The translations under genes and the position numbers were made by a program. This document shows, in pieces, positions 15,975 through 23,167 of a stretch of 35,338 bases of DNA; the first letter of the stretch is position 1, and every line of letters starts with the position of its first letter. The notes under the pieces are model-generated. The model was not told where the DNA came from and ran no database searches. It saw only the letters and a list, made by a program, of their open reading frames with translations. The stretch comes from JBPEXY01 sp052031065 (GTDB taxonomy: Bacteria; Pseudomonadota; Gammaproteobacteria; Immundisolibacterales; Immundisolibacteraceae): NCBI GenBank assembly GCA_052031065.1, contig JBPEXY010000137.1:1-35338 (forward strand). The letters are read 5' to 3'.

Positions 15975-17765
15975 TCAATAAACTCTTTTCATCGGCGGAA
16001 TCGACTCCACCTCATCGGTTAACGGCGTGTTAGTCACTGGCCGATAGTCCAGTCTTACTTCGCCATCCAGCTGACTGTCGACCCACGCCAGGCTGTGGCG
16101 GGTCCAGTTTTCATCATCCCGCTCGGGGAAATCATCGCGAGCATGAGCACCACGGGACTCGGTTCGCGCTGCCGCAGAGTCGACCGTTGCCAGTGCCACA
16201 CCGAGCAGGTTATCCAGTTCGATCGCCTCGACCAGATCGGTATTGAATATCATGCCGTGGTCGGTAATCCCCAGATCAGCCATCTGCGCGGCAACCTCAC
16301 GCATCTCTTTCTGCCCCTCTTCAAGGGTTTCAGCAGTGCGGAACACCGCACACCTGAGCTGCATGGTGCGCTGCATTGCATCTCGAATTTCAGCGCTTCT
16401 ACGCTTTCCATCAGCGTTGCGAATAGCATCAAAACGGGCCAGTTGCTGGGTCCCGGCATCAGCGGTTAACACCGGTGTTTTCAGATCCGGCAACGTCTCC
16501 TGCAGACGCAGACCAGCGGCACGGCCAAACACAATAATATCGAGCAAGCTGTTCGCACCGAGTCGGTTGGCACCGTGAACCGAAACACAGGCGCACTCAC
16601 CAATGGCAAACAACCCTGGCACCACGACATCCTGGTCGCCGTCGCGGTTGATCACCTCACCATGAAAATTGGTTGGAATACCACCCATGTTGTAGTGAAC
16701 CGTTGGTAATACCGGGATCGGTTCACGGGTCACGTCAACGCCGGCGAATATTTTTGCGGTTTCGGAAATCCCCGGCAGTTTTTCGGCCAGCACATCAGCA
16801 CCGAGATGCTCCAGGTGCAGGTGACAATGGTCCTTGTTGGGTCCGACACCGCGGCCTTCAAGAATCTCAACCGTTTCCGCCCGCGAAACCACATCCCGGG
16901 AAGCCAGGTCCTTGGCCGACGGAGCATAACGCTCCATAAACCGCTCACCCTCCGCGTTGGTGAGATAGCCGCCCTCACCACGGGCCCCCTCGGTAATCAG
17001 ACAGCCTGCCGGATAGATACCCGTGGGGTGGAACTGAACCATCTCCATATCCTGCAGCGGTATGCCGATACGGGCCGCCATTGCCAGACCATCACCCGTA
17101 CAGATATGAGCGTTGGTAGTCGACTGATAGGCGCGTCCATAACCGCCAGTCGCCAGCACCACCGCCTTCGCGGCAAAGCGGTGAATGGAGCCATCTTCCA
17201 TACAGTAGGCCATCAGGCCATTGACTTCCCCATCCGGTCCCTGGAGCAAATCGAGCGCGATATATTCAATAAAGAAATTGGCCTTGTGGCGCAGACACTG
17301 CTGGTAGAGCGTGTGCAGCATGGCATGGCCGGTACGGTCAGCGGCAGCACAGGTGCGGTGAGCTATAGTTTTATGATCTTCAAGGTATTGCCCGCCAAAC
17401 GGTCGCTGGTAGATCTTGCCATCATCGGTTCGGGAGAATGGCAAGCCGGCGTTCTCAAGTTCGATTACCGCCGGGATTGCCTGCTGGGTCATGTACTGGA
17501 TCGCATCCTGATCACCAAGCCAGTCAGCCCCCTTCACCGTATCGAAAAAGTGGTTGCGCCAGTTATCCTCAACCACGTTGCCGAGCGCCGCATTGATACC
17601 CCCCTGGGCCGCCACGGTATGCGAACGGGTTGGAAACACTTTGGTAATACATCCCACCGACATCCCGGCGGATGCCATGCCAAAAGTGGCGCGCAACCCC
17701 GCACCGCCGGCACCTACCACCACGACATCAAACTGGTGATCGACAACGTTGTATTTATTGAGCAT
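15975..17765 (-). CDS. sdhA: SdhA, succinate dehydrogenase flavoprotein subunit
   Basis: Catalytic subunit that oxidises succinate to fumarate at a covalently bound FAD. N-terminal dinucleotide fold 'VVVVGAGGAGLRA' is followed by 'FPTRSHTVAAQGG', whose His49 is the FAD-attachment histidine. Substrate-site segments 'FHPTGIYPAGCLITEG' and 'GEGGYLTN' are present, as are 'YNMGGIPTNFHG' and the FAD-binding 'GANRLGANSLLD'. The 596-residue length is standard. The gene lies 37 nt after sdhD; its ATG 17765 is preceded by GAGAG. It acts at the inner-membrane cytoplasmic face with SdhB, anchored by SdhC and SdhD, linking the TCA cycle to the quinone pool. Confidence 0.97.
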   Translation of the reverse strand: MLNKYNVVDHQFDVVVVGAGGAGLRATFGMASAGMSVGCITKVFPTRSHTVAAQGGINAALGNVVEDNWRNHFFDTVKGADWLGDQDAIQYMTQQAIPAVIELENAGLPFSRTDDGKIYQRPFGGQYLEDHKTIAHRTCAAADRTGHAMLHTLYQQCLRHKANFFIEYIALDLLQGPDGEVNGLMAYCMEDGSIHRFAAKAVVLATGGYGRAYQSTTNAHICTGDGLAMAARIGIPLQDMEMVQFHPTGIYPAGCLITEGARGEGGYLTNAEGERFMERYAPSAKDLASRDVVSRAETVEILEGRGVGPNKDHCHLHLEHLGADVLAEKLPGISETAKIFAGVDVTREPIPVLPTVHYNMGGIPTNFHGEVINRDGDQDVVVPGLFAIGECACVSVHGANRLGANSLLDIIVFGRAAGLRLQETLPDLKTPVLTADAGTQQLARFDAIRNADGKRRSAEIRDAMQRTMQLRCAVFRTAETLEEGQKEMREVAAQMADLGITDHGMIFNTDLVEAIELDNLLGVALATVDSAAARTESRGAHARDDFPERDDENWTRHSLAWVDSQLDGEVRLDYRPVTNTPLTDEVESIPPMKRVY

Positions 17766-17802
17766 GTAACTCTCGTTGAAAAACTTGAGGGCAGATCCCT
17801 GA

Positions 17803-18198
17803 TCAGCCTGCCAATAGAAACAGGCAGCGGAGGATCGAAACGGTACCGACTACCGCGATTGCACTGGTCAGCGCTGCCAGTAAAAACACCAACAGCACTT
17901 TAATCCCGGCAATATGAACGTAGTCTTCTAACAGCACTTTGCTGCAGACAAACGCATGTAACGCTGCCAGCAGCACAAAAAGAACCAGTGCCGCCGCTGT
18001 AAAAGGGGCGGCAACCCACGCCCGCGCTTCAGGCAGCGTTATCCCGCCGCTGGAAAGCAGCAGCAGTTGAACTCCCAGCACCAGCCCAAGCAGGATCAGC
18101 CCGAGCGCGGTAAATCGCTCGACGATAAACTCGCCGGTACCGCGACCGGCCGCGCCATGATTACGCGCCATCGCCATCGCAGATCGAAACTGGCTCAT
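17803..18198 (-). CDS. sdhD: SdhD, succinate dehydrogenase membrane anchor
   Basis: Hydrophobic 131-residue anchor subunit with three membrane helices (about 28-50, 62-88, 98-128). It has the anchor-family N-terminal 'ARNHGAAGRGTGEF' followed by 'ERFTAL'. His81 and the pair Asp92-Tyr93 are spaced exactly as heme-ligand His71 and quinone-site Asp82-Tyr83 in Escherichia coli SdhD (eleven residues His to Asp). The heme ligand from this subunit is therefore kept. A Cys (C85) replaces the Gly four residues after the His. Its ATG overlaps the sdhC stop (ATGA), giving coupled synthesis of the two anchors. Confidence 0.9.
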   Translation of the reverse strand: MSQFRSAMAMARNHGAAGRGTGEFIVERFTALGLILLGLVLGVQLLLLSSGGITLPEARAWVAAPFTAAALVLFVLLAALHAFVCSKVLLEDYVHIAGIKVLLVFLLAALTSAIAVVGTVSILRCLFLLAG

Positions 18199-18587
18199 GC
18201 TCCCCCCCTGCCAATGACCACAAACCAGATTGCCAGGGTAAGGACCGCTGAGACAATCACTGCAGCCCGACCCGTTATATGCGCAGTCTGTAGTTCAAAG
18301 CCGTAACCCAGATCCCAGAAAAAATGGCGTATCCACTGAGCAGCACTATATATAGCTGCAAAAGTCCAGCCGACCAGCGCAACGCGGCCAATGTAGCTGT
18401 GGAACAGACCGTTCACCCAGTCAAACATCAGGCCACCGACGGCAACCGCAACAAGCCAGAGCGTAAACACGACCAGCCCACCGAGCAGCGCGGCATTCAT
18501 TGCCCGATGCAGGATAGATGTGAAGGATCCGGTTAAGGGCCGGTAAACCTCAAGGTGGGGGGACAACGGCCTCTGCCCCTGAACCAT
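18195..18587 (-). CDS. sdhC: SdhC, succinate dehydrogenase cytochrome b subunit
   Basis: Membrane anchor of complex II; 130 residues, three helices. 'QRPLSPHLEVYRPL' is the family's N-terminal signature. Ser24, His27 and Arg28 ('SILHR') match the quinone-site Ser27, His30 and Arg31 of Escherichia coli SdhC, and 'IRHFFWDLGY' matches its IRHMMMDFGY segment. The position of heme-ligand His84 is Ser81 here (see findings). I chose ATG 18587 over ATG 18593: GAGGAG lies 7 nt before the former and one nt before the latter. It is the first gene of sdhCDAB and is preceded by a promoter and a structured leader. Confidence 0.92.
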   Translation of the reverse strand: MVQGQRPLSPHLEVYRPLTGSFTSILHRAMNAALLGGLVVFTLWLVAVAVGGLMFDWVNGLFHSYIGRVALVGWTFAAIYSAAQWIRHFFWDLGYGFELQTAHITGRAAVIVSAVLTLAIWFVVIGRGGA

Positions 18588-18628
18588 ACCCATACTCCTC
18601 GAATAATAGGCGATCAGAAAAGGAAAAC

Positions 18629-18693
18629 GTTACCCCGTGGCTTCGCCAATAGGATCACACGCCGTTGTGTAATCAGTATGGAAACGGGGTAAC
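18629..18693 (-). promoter_or_regulatory. Predicted three-way-junction RNA leader of sdhCDAB
   Basis: Read on the minus strand, an outer helix P1 pairs GTTACCCCGT (18693-18684) with ACGGGGTAAC (18638-18629), 10 of 10 pairs. Inside it P2 pairs GATTACAC with GTGTGATC around loop AACGGC (18674-18653), eight pairs including one U-G. P3 pairs TGGC with GCCA around a GAA loop (18648-18638), sharing one base with P1. The U-G pair in P2 would be a C-A mismatch on the plus strand, so the structure favours minus-strand RNA. It starts within about ten nt of the predicted transcript start and ends about 40 nt before the sdhC ATG, followed by a U-rich stretch. I do not recognise it as a named RNA class. 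Confidence 0.55.
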
Positions 18694-18706
18694 CAATGCG
18701 GCGGTC

Positions 18707-18735
18707 ATTCTAGTTTGCGACGCCCTGAACCACAA
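18707..18735 (-). promoter_or_regulatory. Predicted sigma70 promoter of sdhCDAB
   Basis: Minus-strand -35 TTGTGG (18735-18730), a 17-nt spacer and -10 TAGAAT (18712-18707), the latter one mismatch from consensus. Transcription would begin near 18700, just before helix P1 of the leader. The same TAGAAT box occurs in the predicted tRNA-fMet promoter. Confidence 0.5.
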
Positions 18736-18870
18736 GGTAGCCCCATGCAAATAGCGAATCTGGCCGTGTTCGCCAGGCCCCTATTCAAAACCCGCATAAT
18801 GGCAAGGACAAACCAGTAGACAGTGGCGCCCGCCACAGTGCCAAAAAATAATCAACCCGGCCAGGCCCAT

Positions 18871-18881
18871 TGTTATAGAAT
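18871..18881 (+). promoter_or_regulatory. Possible extended -10 promoter of dksA
   Basis: TGTTATAGAAT gives an extended -10 (TG, one base, TATAGA) about 50 nt before the dksA ATG. No convincing -35 is found 16-18 nt upstream, which is tolerable for extended -10 promoters. Confidence 0.35.
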
Positions 18882-18929
18882 CCGCGTTTCGATTTTGACA
18901 GGCCCTATATACAAGAGGTGGAACTGACC

Positions 18930-19355
18930 ATGGCTGGTGAAGAATCAACCTGGCGTGATTTCAAGCCCTACAAGGCGAAAAAGAACGAGCAGTACATGTC
19001 TCCCAAACAGCTCGAGCATTTCACCGCTATCCTCAGTGCATGGCGTAAAGAGTTGACCGATGAACTGGACAAGATGCGCCAGCGCATGCAGGACGAGGCG
19101 ATCAACTGCCCCGACCCGACCGACCGCGCCACCCAGGAATCGGAAATGGCGCTGGAGCTGCGCACCCGCGACCGCGAGCGCAAGCTGATCAACCGCATCG
19201 ACAAAACCCTGCAACATCTCGAAGAGGGCGAATACGGCTACTGTGATGAGTGTGGCGCTGAAATCGGCCTACGCCGACTGGAGGCCAGGCCCACCGCCGA
19301 GCAATGTATCGACTGCAAATCACTGGCGGAAATCCGCGAAAAACAGATGGGGTAG
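18930..19355 (+). CDS. dksA: DksA, RNA polymerase-binding transcription factor
   Basis: ppGpp co-factor that binds the secondary channel of RNA polymerase and controls rRNA, tRNA and biosynthetic promoters. The coiled coil (about 25-100) carries the tip motif 'DPTDRATQE' with both aspartates (D62, D65) that act near the polymerase active site. The C-terminal zinc finger has C105, C108, C126 and C129 in 'CDECG' and 'CIDC', so it is the canonical four-Cys type. ATG 18930 is chosen over GTG 18918 because GAGGTGG precedes it at a normal distance, while the GTG lies inside that element. The product is 141 residues. The gene is monocistronic, ending before the inverted-repeat terminator at 19384. 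Confidence 0.97.
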   Translation: MAGEESTWRDFKPYKAKKNEQYMSPKQLEHFTAILSAWRKELTDELDKMRQRMQDEAINCPDPTDRATQESEMALELRTRDRERKLINRIDKTLQHLEEGEYGYCDECGAEIGLRRLEARPTAEQCIDCKSLAEIREKQMG

Positions 19356-19383
19356 TTCTACAGCTGAGAAACGAAGACTTGAT

Positions 19384-19439
19384 GTTAGGCATCCATAAAA
19401 AAACCCGCCAGTTGGCGGGTTTTTTTATGGATGCCTAAC
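19384..19439. terminator. Perfect 27-bp inverted repeat, bidirectional intrinsic terminator
   Basis: Arms 19384-19410 and 19413-19439 are perfect reverse complements around a 2-nt centre. The core ACCCGCCA/TGGCGGGT is flanked by A7 and T7, giving a GC-rich stem followed by a T tract on both strands. It lies between convergent dksA (plus, stop 19355) and the FecR-domain gene (minus, stop 19453), so it should stop transcripts from both sides. Confidence 0.93.
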
Positions 19440-19452
19440 CCCCTTCTCTGTT

Positions 19453-21561
19453 CTAGGGCAAAAAGCGCTCGCCGATATAAACGCCCCCAATAGCGAAGGG
19501 CACATCCTGGTCCAGTAGTCCAAGGCCCGGCAATGAGGGATGCGCGTGACCTCCAAATGAGCCCAGAACGCCCTCAGCATTAGCGCCGAGAAATGTTGCG
19601 TAGATAAAACCCTCTGCACTCGCGGAACCTCCTCCACAACCCGAACAGCCACCCTGAATCACCAAGTGCGCGTCATTTTCGAGAGATACCCCGAGCGATG
19701 ACCCAAACAGGCTCCAGAACCTTCCCTGAGCGTCGCTGATGCCTATCGACGCCTGCTCGATTGTCATACTGACAAAATTGACATCAAACTGAATATCACC
19801 AGCAAAAATTTCAAACCCCTGTCCCTGCTCATCACTACCAAAACCATGCAGGGACTGAAAGTTTACAAAACTGCCTAACCCTGAAAGATTGGCCAACTGT
19901 GCATCTGGAGTACGATTCGGCGACCAGACAAACTCCGTTGCGAGAGGGAAATCCTGACCCAGCTCATCAAATTGTTCTTCATAGAACAGATGAGTCGCTC
20001 CAGCATCCCAACGGCCCAGATAGCCACTGAACGCCGGTTTCATCACCGTTTTCTGGGCGATTAAATTGCCACCCGGCGGACCAAAAAACAGGCTTGCTTC
20101 AAAAAACCCGTTTTCGGTATCAGAAGAGAGCGACCCTATCAAAGCATCAAAACCTGAACCGTTTGCGTCACCGGTTATGAAAAAATCATTACCAAACCCG
20201 GGTGAAATTTCCTCATCACCGGCATCAAACAGCCCCAGTTCGGACACAACTGCGGCGCCATAGGCCACGTCACCAGGCGCGCTATCGTGCAATACCACGT
20301 TGGCAATACCCAGATCAGCAAAAAACTGGGTTAAGCCGGCGCCGACTCCACTCAGATCGCCCTGTAGATTAACGAAATTGGGGTCAAACGCCCCTCCTTC
20401 TGATTCTGCAGCCGCTACCTCCTCACCTTCGGCAAATAGCGAGTCATCCTCCTGCCCCGGCAGTGCCACCGGTAGACCGGCAATTAAACCGCCCGTCTCG
20501 GTTCCGCCGTCAGAGGAGAAACTATCGCTGCCACCTTCATCGCCGCTGCCATCACCCGCCAGCGGCCCGGGGGTATCTCCCTCGCCATCGTCTCCAATCT
20601 GGGTATCAGGCGCAAACAGAAACGGTGGTGGCCCCATCAACGTCTGAAAGCTCTGTCCGTCATGGCGGAAATACTGCTGCGGACCGACTTCATGAGTATC
20701 GTCAACGGCTATACGACCAAATGCTGTACCACCAAACAGGCCATCGTCGCTACCGCCACCCGGCAGGGCCGCACAACTGCCACCCTGGCAGGCCATCAAC
20801 GCATAGTGGGTACCGCGAATCCCGATAGTCGCAAAGGGTGAATTGACCCGATAGTTAGCCTTGTTAACACGGCCGATGGCGCCGGTGATGGTACGAAAAC
20901 CGCCTTTCACCAGACTCAATACCGCTTTCTCCTGGCCATCCTCACTACCCTGCCAGTTGTACTCATCAATTTTTAGCGATGAATCGCGTCGCAACGCAAT
21001 CTGCGCGCCATCATTAAATCGAACCTGAGCTCCGCCCTTCTCACTGGTGTTCAGGGTATCGCCCTGGCGGATGTAGGAGCGGCGCCTGAGTTGACGGCTG
21101 GTGCCATCGCTGCCAGTTGCGGTCAGTTTGCCGCGCATGCTGGTCACCCGGCCAATCCGGTCTGACACAGCGACCGAATCCGTCACCGCCACGGGCTTAT
21201 CAGGAGCCGCAACAGTTGCGCTATCCGAGCCACTTGAGCCTTCTGGAAGCCGCAGCTGCGCTCCCGCGAGCATGCGGTTGGGATCGGCGTTAACAAACGC
21301 TTGCGGATTGAGAAAAACAATCTCCTCCATCAACCGAGCCCGTTTGGCAGGGTTCGGCTCCAGAGCTGCGACGATACGACCGAGCCATTGGCCTGACTCG
21401 ACTGTCCAGATACCTGCACTTCGCGCCTGTTCTGCTGTGGTGGTCGCCTGTACAGGGGGTACAAGAACCAGTCCTAAAGAGATTGCCGCGGCCATGCCGA
21501 TGAGACCATTCCTGGCGTTGGTTGCCAGAGAACGAGGCGTATTGATCAGTTTATAAATCAT
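19453..21561 (-). CDS. LysM/FimV-like plus FecR-domain exported protein with TbpB-like C-terminus
   Basis: A 702-residue exported protein. Signal peptide 1-39 ends VQA. Residues about 50-107 ('FLNPQAFVNADPNRMLAGAQ') resemble the FimV/LysM-type N-terminal module that binds peptidoglycan. A FecR beta domain spans about 134-300 ('VRFNDGAQIALRRDSSLKID', 'SPFATIGIRGTHY'). A low-complexity Gly/Asp/Ser linker covers 320-395. The C-terminal part (about 540-700) is beta-rich and contains 'SAEGFIYATFLGANAEGVLG', much like the FxGxNAExxxGxF motif of transferrin-binding-protein-B-type barrels. GGAGG lies 9 nt before ATG 21561, and the gene starts 17 nt after the Slam-like gene, so they form one unit. The FecR call is firm; the TbpB-like call is from motif resemblance. 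No TonB receptor or sigma factor partner is nearby, so classical iron signalling is unlikely. Confidence 0.8.
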   Translation of the reverse strand: MIYKLINTPRSLATNARNGLIGMAAAISLGLVLVPPVQATTTAEQARSAGIWTVESGQWLGRIVAALEPNPAKRARLMEEIVFLNPQAFVNADPNRMLAGAQLRLPEGSSGSDSATVAAPDKPVAVTDSVAVSDRIGRVTSMRGKLTATGSDGTSRQLRRRSYIRQGDTLNTSEKGGAQVRFNDGAQIALRRDSSLKIDEYNWQGSEDGQEKAVLSLVKGGFRTITGAIGRVNKANYRVNSPFATIGIRGTHYALMACQGGSCAALPGGGSDDGLFGGTAFGRIAVDDTHEVGPQQYFRHDGQSFQTLMGPPPFLFAPDTQIGDDGEGDTPGPLAGDGSGDEGGSDSFSSDGGTETGGLIAGLPVALPGQEDDSLFAEGEEVAAAESEGGAFDPNFVNLQGDLSGVGAGLTQFFADLGIANVVLHDSAPGDVAYGAAVVSELGLFDAGDEEISPGFGNDFFITGDANGSGFDALIGSLSSDTENGFFEASLFFGPPGGNLIAQKTVMKPAFSGYLGRWDAGATHLFYEEQFDELGQDFPLATEFVWSPNRTPDAQLANLSGLGSFVNFQSLHGFGSDEQGQGFEIFAGDIQFDVNFVSMTIEQASIGISDAQGRFWSLFGSSLGVSLENDAHLVIQGGCSGCGGGSASAEGFIYATFLGANAEGVLGSFGGHAHPSLPGLGLLDQDVPFAIGGVYIGERFLP

Positions 21562-21578
21562 CTTGTCCCGCCTCCTGC

Positions 21579-22967
21579 TTAATTAAAGCTATAACGCACG
21601 TAGGCACGCGCCTGGGTACGATCAAAATCGTTGAGACTCAAAGTCGAATCGTTATCGGTGTAACTGAGTTCCCCACCGAGAATGATTTGGTCAGTGAGCA
21701 GGTATTTGGCGCCAACCGCCGCATAATAGAAATCATCTTCGCGGGTTACCGCACCACTGCTGTTAAAAATGATCAGACTATCGTCGTTGTATTCTCCCCA
21801 CTGATAGGTGACGCTGGCGTCCAGACTCAACTTTGCAGTCGGCAGGATACGGATACCACCACGCACACCGAGAAATTCTCTATCAGCCAACGACTGCGCC
21901 GCCTGAGAACGATCATCAGAATGCTCCATGCCCAGCCACGCGCTACCAAAAACTACCGGCTTGTAGCGTTTAACCCAGGCTTCATCGTTACTGACCACGT
22001 GAGTGGCGCCGACACCGGCAGTAAACAGCAGCGAGTCACGAATATCAGCGCCTGGATAGTGTAAATCGGCCACCTGGCCAAACAGACTCACCTGGGTGGC
22101 GCTGCTTACCGTGCGCCGCCATTCGCCGTTAATGCCAATCAACTGACGAAAGGTATCCTCGTCACTGGCGAGAAAATCGTTCAGATTGCTTTCGCCCACA
22201 TGGTATTTCTGGCCCTGCAAACTAACCCGGTACTGATCGGCACCTTTGATAATACTCAGCCCGGCTGTTGCATTGATATAGCTAGTATCAAAGTTATCGT
22301 CGTTGAGATTGTGACGAGACTGCACTTCTACACTGGTAAACAAGGAGCGGCCGGGCCTGAATGGCTTGTTGTAGCTACCGCCGGCGCGGGCGTAAATGAA
22401 TTCGTCCGACTCGTCAGAAAGGTTACTGGTAAGAAAATTAAACAGCACCACATCACCATCCGTCGAAGAACTGACATTGGTATCGTGTCCGAACCCTGCC
22501 TCGACATAAGCATTGGCGGTGGGCCGATAACGCCCTTCACGCAGCCGGATCGCATCTAGAAAGCGCTGCACATTAGCTTGCACATTAGCCGAGGGGTTCT
22601 GCTTCAGGACCGCATTGAATTCCTGCTGTGCACGTGAATCCTCTTTCAAAATAAAATAACCGCGGGCTAGCTCCAGCCGCGCACGCAAGTTATTGGGCTG
22701 AACCAGTAGCACCCGCTCCAGCGCAAACACGCCTTCGTTTATATGGCCGGTTTCAATCGCCGCCACGCCATAGTAAAAATCGAACTCGGGCTCTCCCTCA
22801 CCCTCTTCGAGCTGCGGTAACGCCAGATCGTACGCCTGTTGATGGTGCCCGGATTCCCAGGCCTGGCGCAGGCTGCCGACATCCAACGCCCACGCACTAC
22901 TGGCAATAAATCCGGCTACCAACCCAGCAGGTAAAATTACTGGTAGAAAGATCCTTTTTGAAACCAT
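21579..22967 (-). CDS. Slam-like (DUF560-type) TPR plus outer-membrane beta-barrel protein
   Basis: A 462-residue outer-membrane protein with the layout of surface lipoprotein assembly modulators. A signal peptide ends SAWA at about residue 28. TPR-type helices cover about 30-140 ('ARLELARGYFILKEDSRAQQ'), then 'NVQANVQRFLDAIRLREGRY' leads into a barrel from about 150 to the end ('AGFGHDTNVSSSTDG' and alternating beta strands), finishing in Phe-Asn. I start at ATG 22967 because AAAGGG lies 8 nt upstream and the signal peptide follows directly; the longer frame from 23024 adds a charged segment. Slam proteins move specific substrates through the outer membrane (type XI secretion). The next gene encodes a protein with a TbpB-like C-terminus, the usual substrate type. 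It could instead be a general TPR porin. Confidence 0.72.
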   Translation of the reverse strand: MVSKRIFLPVILPAGLVAGFIASSAWALDVGSLRQAWESGHHQQAYDLALPQLEEGEGEPEFDFYYGVAAIETGHINEGVFALERVLLVQPNNLRARLELARGYFILKEDSRAQQEFNAVLKQNPSANVQANVQRFLDAIRLREGRYRPTANAYVEAGFGHDTNVSSSTDGDVVLFNFLTSNLSDESDEFIYARAGGSYNKPFRPGRSLFTSVEVQSRHNLNDDNFDTSYINATAGLSIIKGADQYRVSLQGQKYHVGESNLNDFLASDEDTFRQLIGINGEWRRTVSSATQVSLFGQVADLHYPGADIRDSLLFTAGVGATHVVSNDEAWVKRYKPVVFGSAWLGMEHSDDRSQAAQSLADREFLGVRGGIRILPTAKLSLDASVTYQWGEYNDDSLIIFNSSGAVTREDDFYYAAVGAKYLLTDQIILGGELSYTDNDSTLSLNDFDRTQARAYVRYSFN

Positions 22968-23134
22968 CGTAGTTACCCTTTTAGCTTCTCGATTCCTGGT
23001 GCGGTCAATACAGAAAACAATCACAATCTATCGGCCAAGAATACCCAAATTGTTATTAAAATACTATTTAGTAAGGTTTTTTGAACACAGTAAATGCCAA
23101 GATCAGGTTTTTTGGATAATTTACTCACAAAATC

Positions 23135-23146
23135 AACTTCGAAGTT
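23135..23146. repeat. 12-bp perfect palindrome downstream of pnp
   Basis: AACTTCGAAGTT, 22 nt past the pnp stop in the AT-rich 200-bp spacer before the Slam-like gene. It might be a weak pnp terminator (TTTT follows on the minus strand after GA) or a dimeric-regulator site for the downstream pair. Neither is established. Confidence 0.4.
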
Positions 23147-23167
23147 TATTGCCCAACTCGACGCAGA

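Larger units (their letters stand above)
18588..18929. other. Divergent sdhC-dksA intergenic region (about 340 bp)
   Basis: Non-coding stretch between divergent sdhC (minus) and dksA (plus). From left to right it holds the sdhC ribosome site, a leader with three predicted helices (18629-18693), the sdhC promoter (18707-18735), then about 135 bp with two GC-rich hairpins (around 18755-18775 and 18822-18836) of unknown role, and an extended -10 element for dksA. No ORF with a plausible ribosome site is seen. Confidence 0.7.

Noticed and set aside
16806..17903. Long plus-strand open frame (365 codons) opposite sdhA
   Set aside because: Antisense shadow of sdhA; no family features.
18896..18901. 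TTGACA just upstream of dksA as a -35 box
   Set aside because: A -10 at normal spacing would fall on the dksA ribosome site, too close to the start codon, and no TATAAT-like sequence is there.
22968..23024. Longer N-terminus for the Slam-like protein
   Set aside because: It adds 19 charged residues before the signal peptide, and a good ribosome site sits directly before the ATG at 22967.
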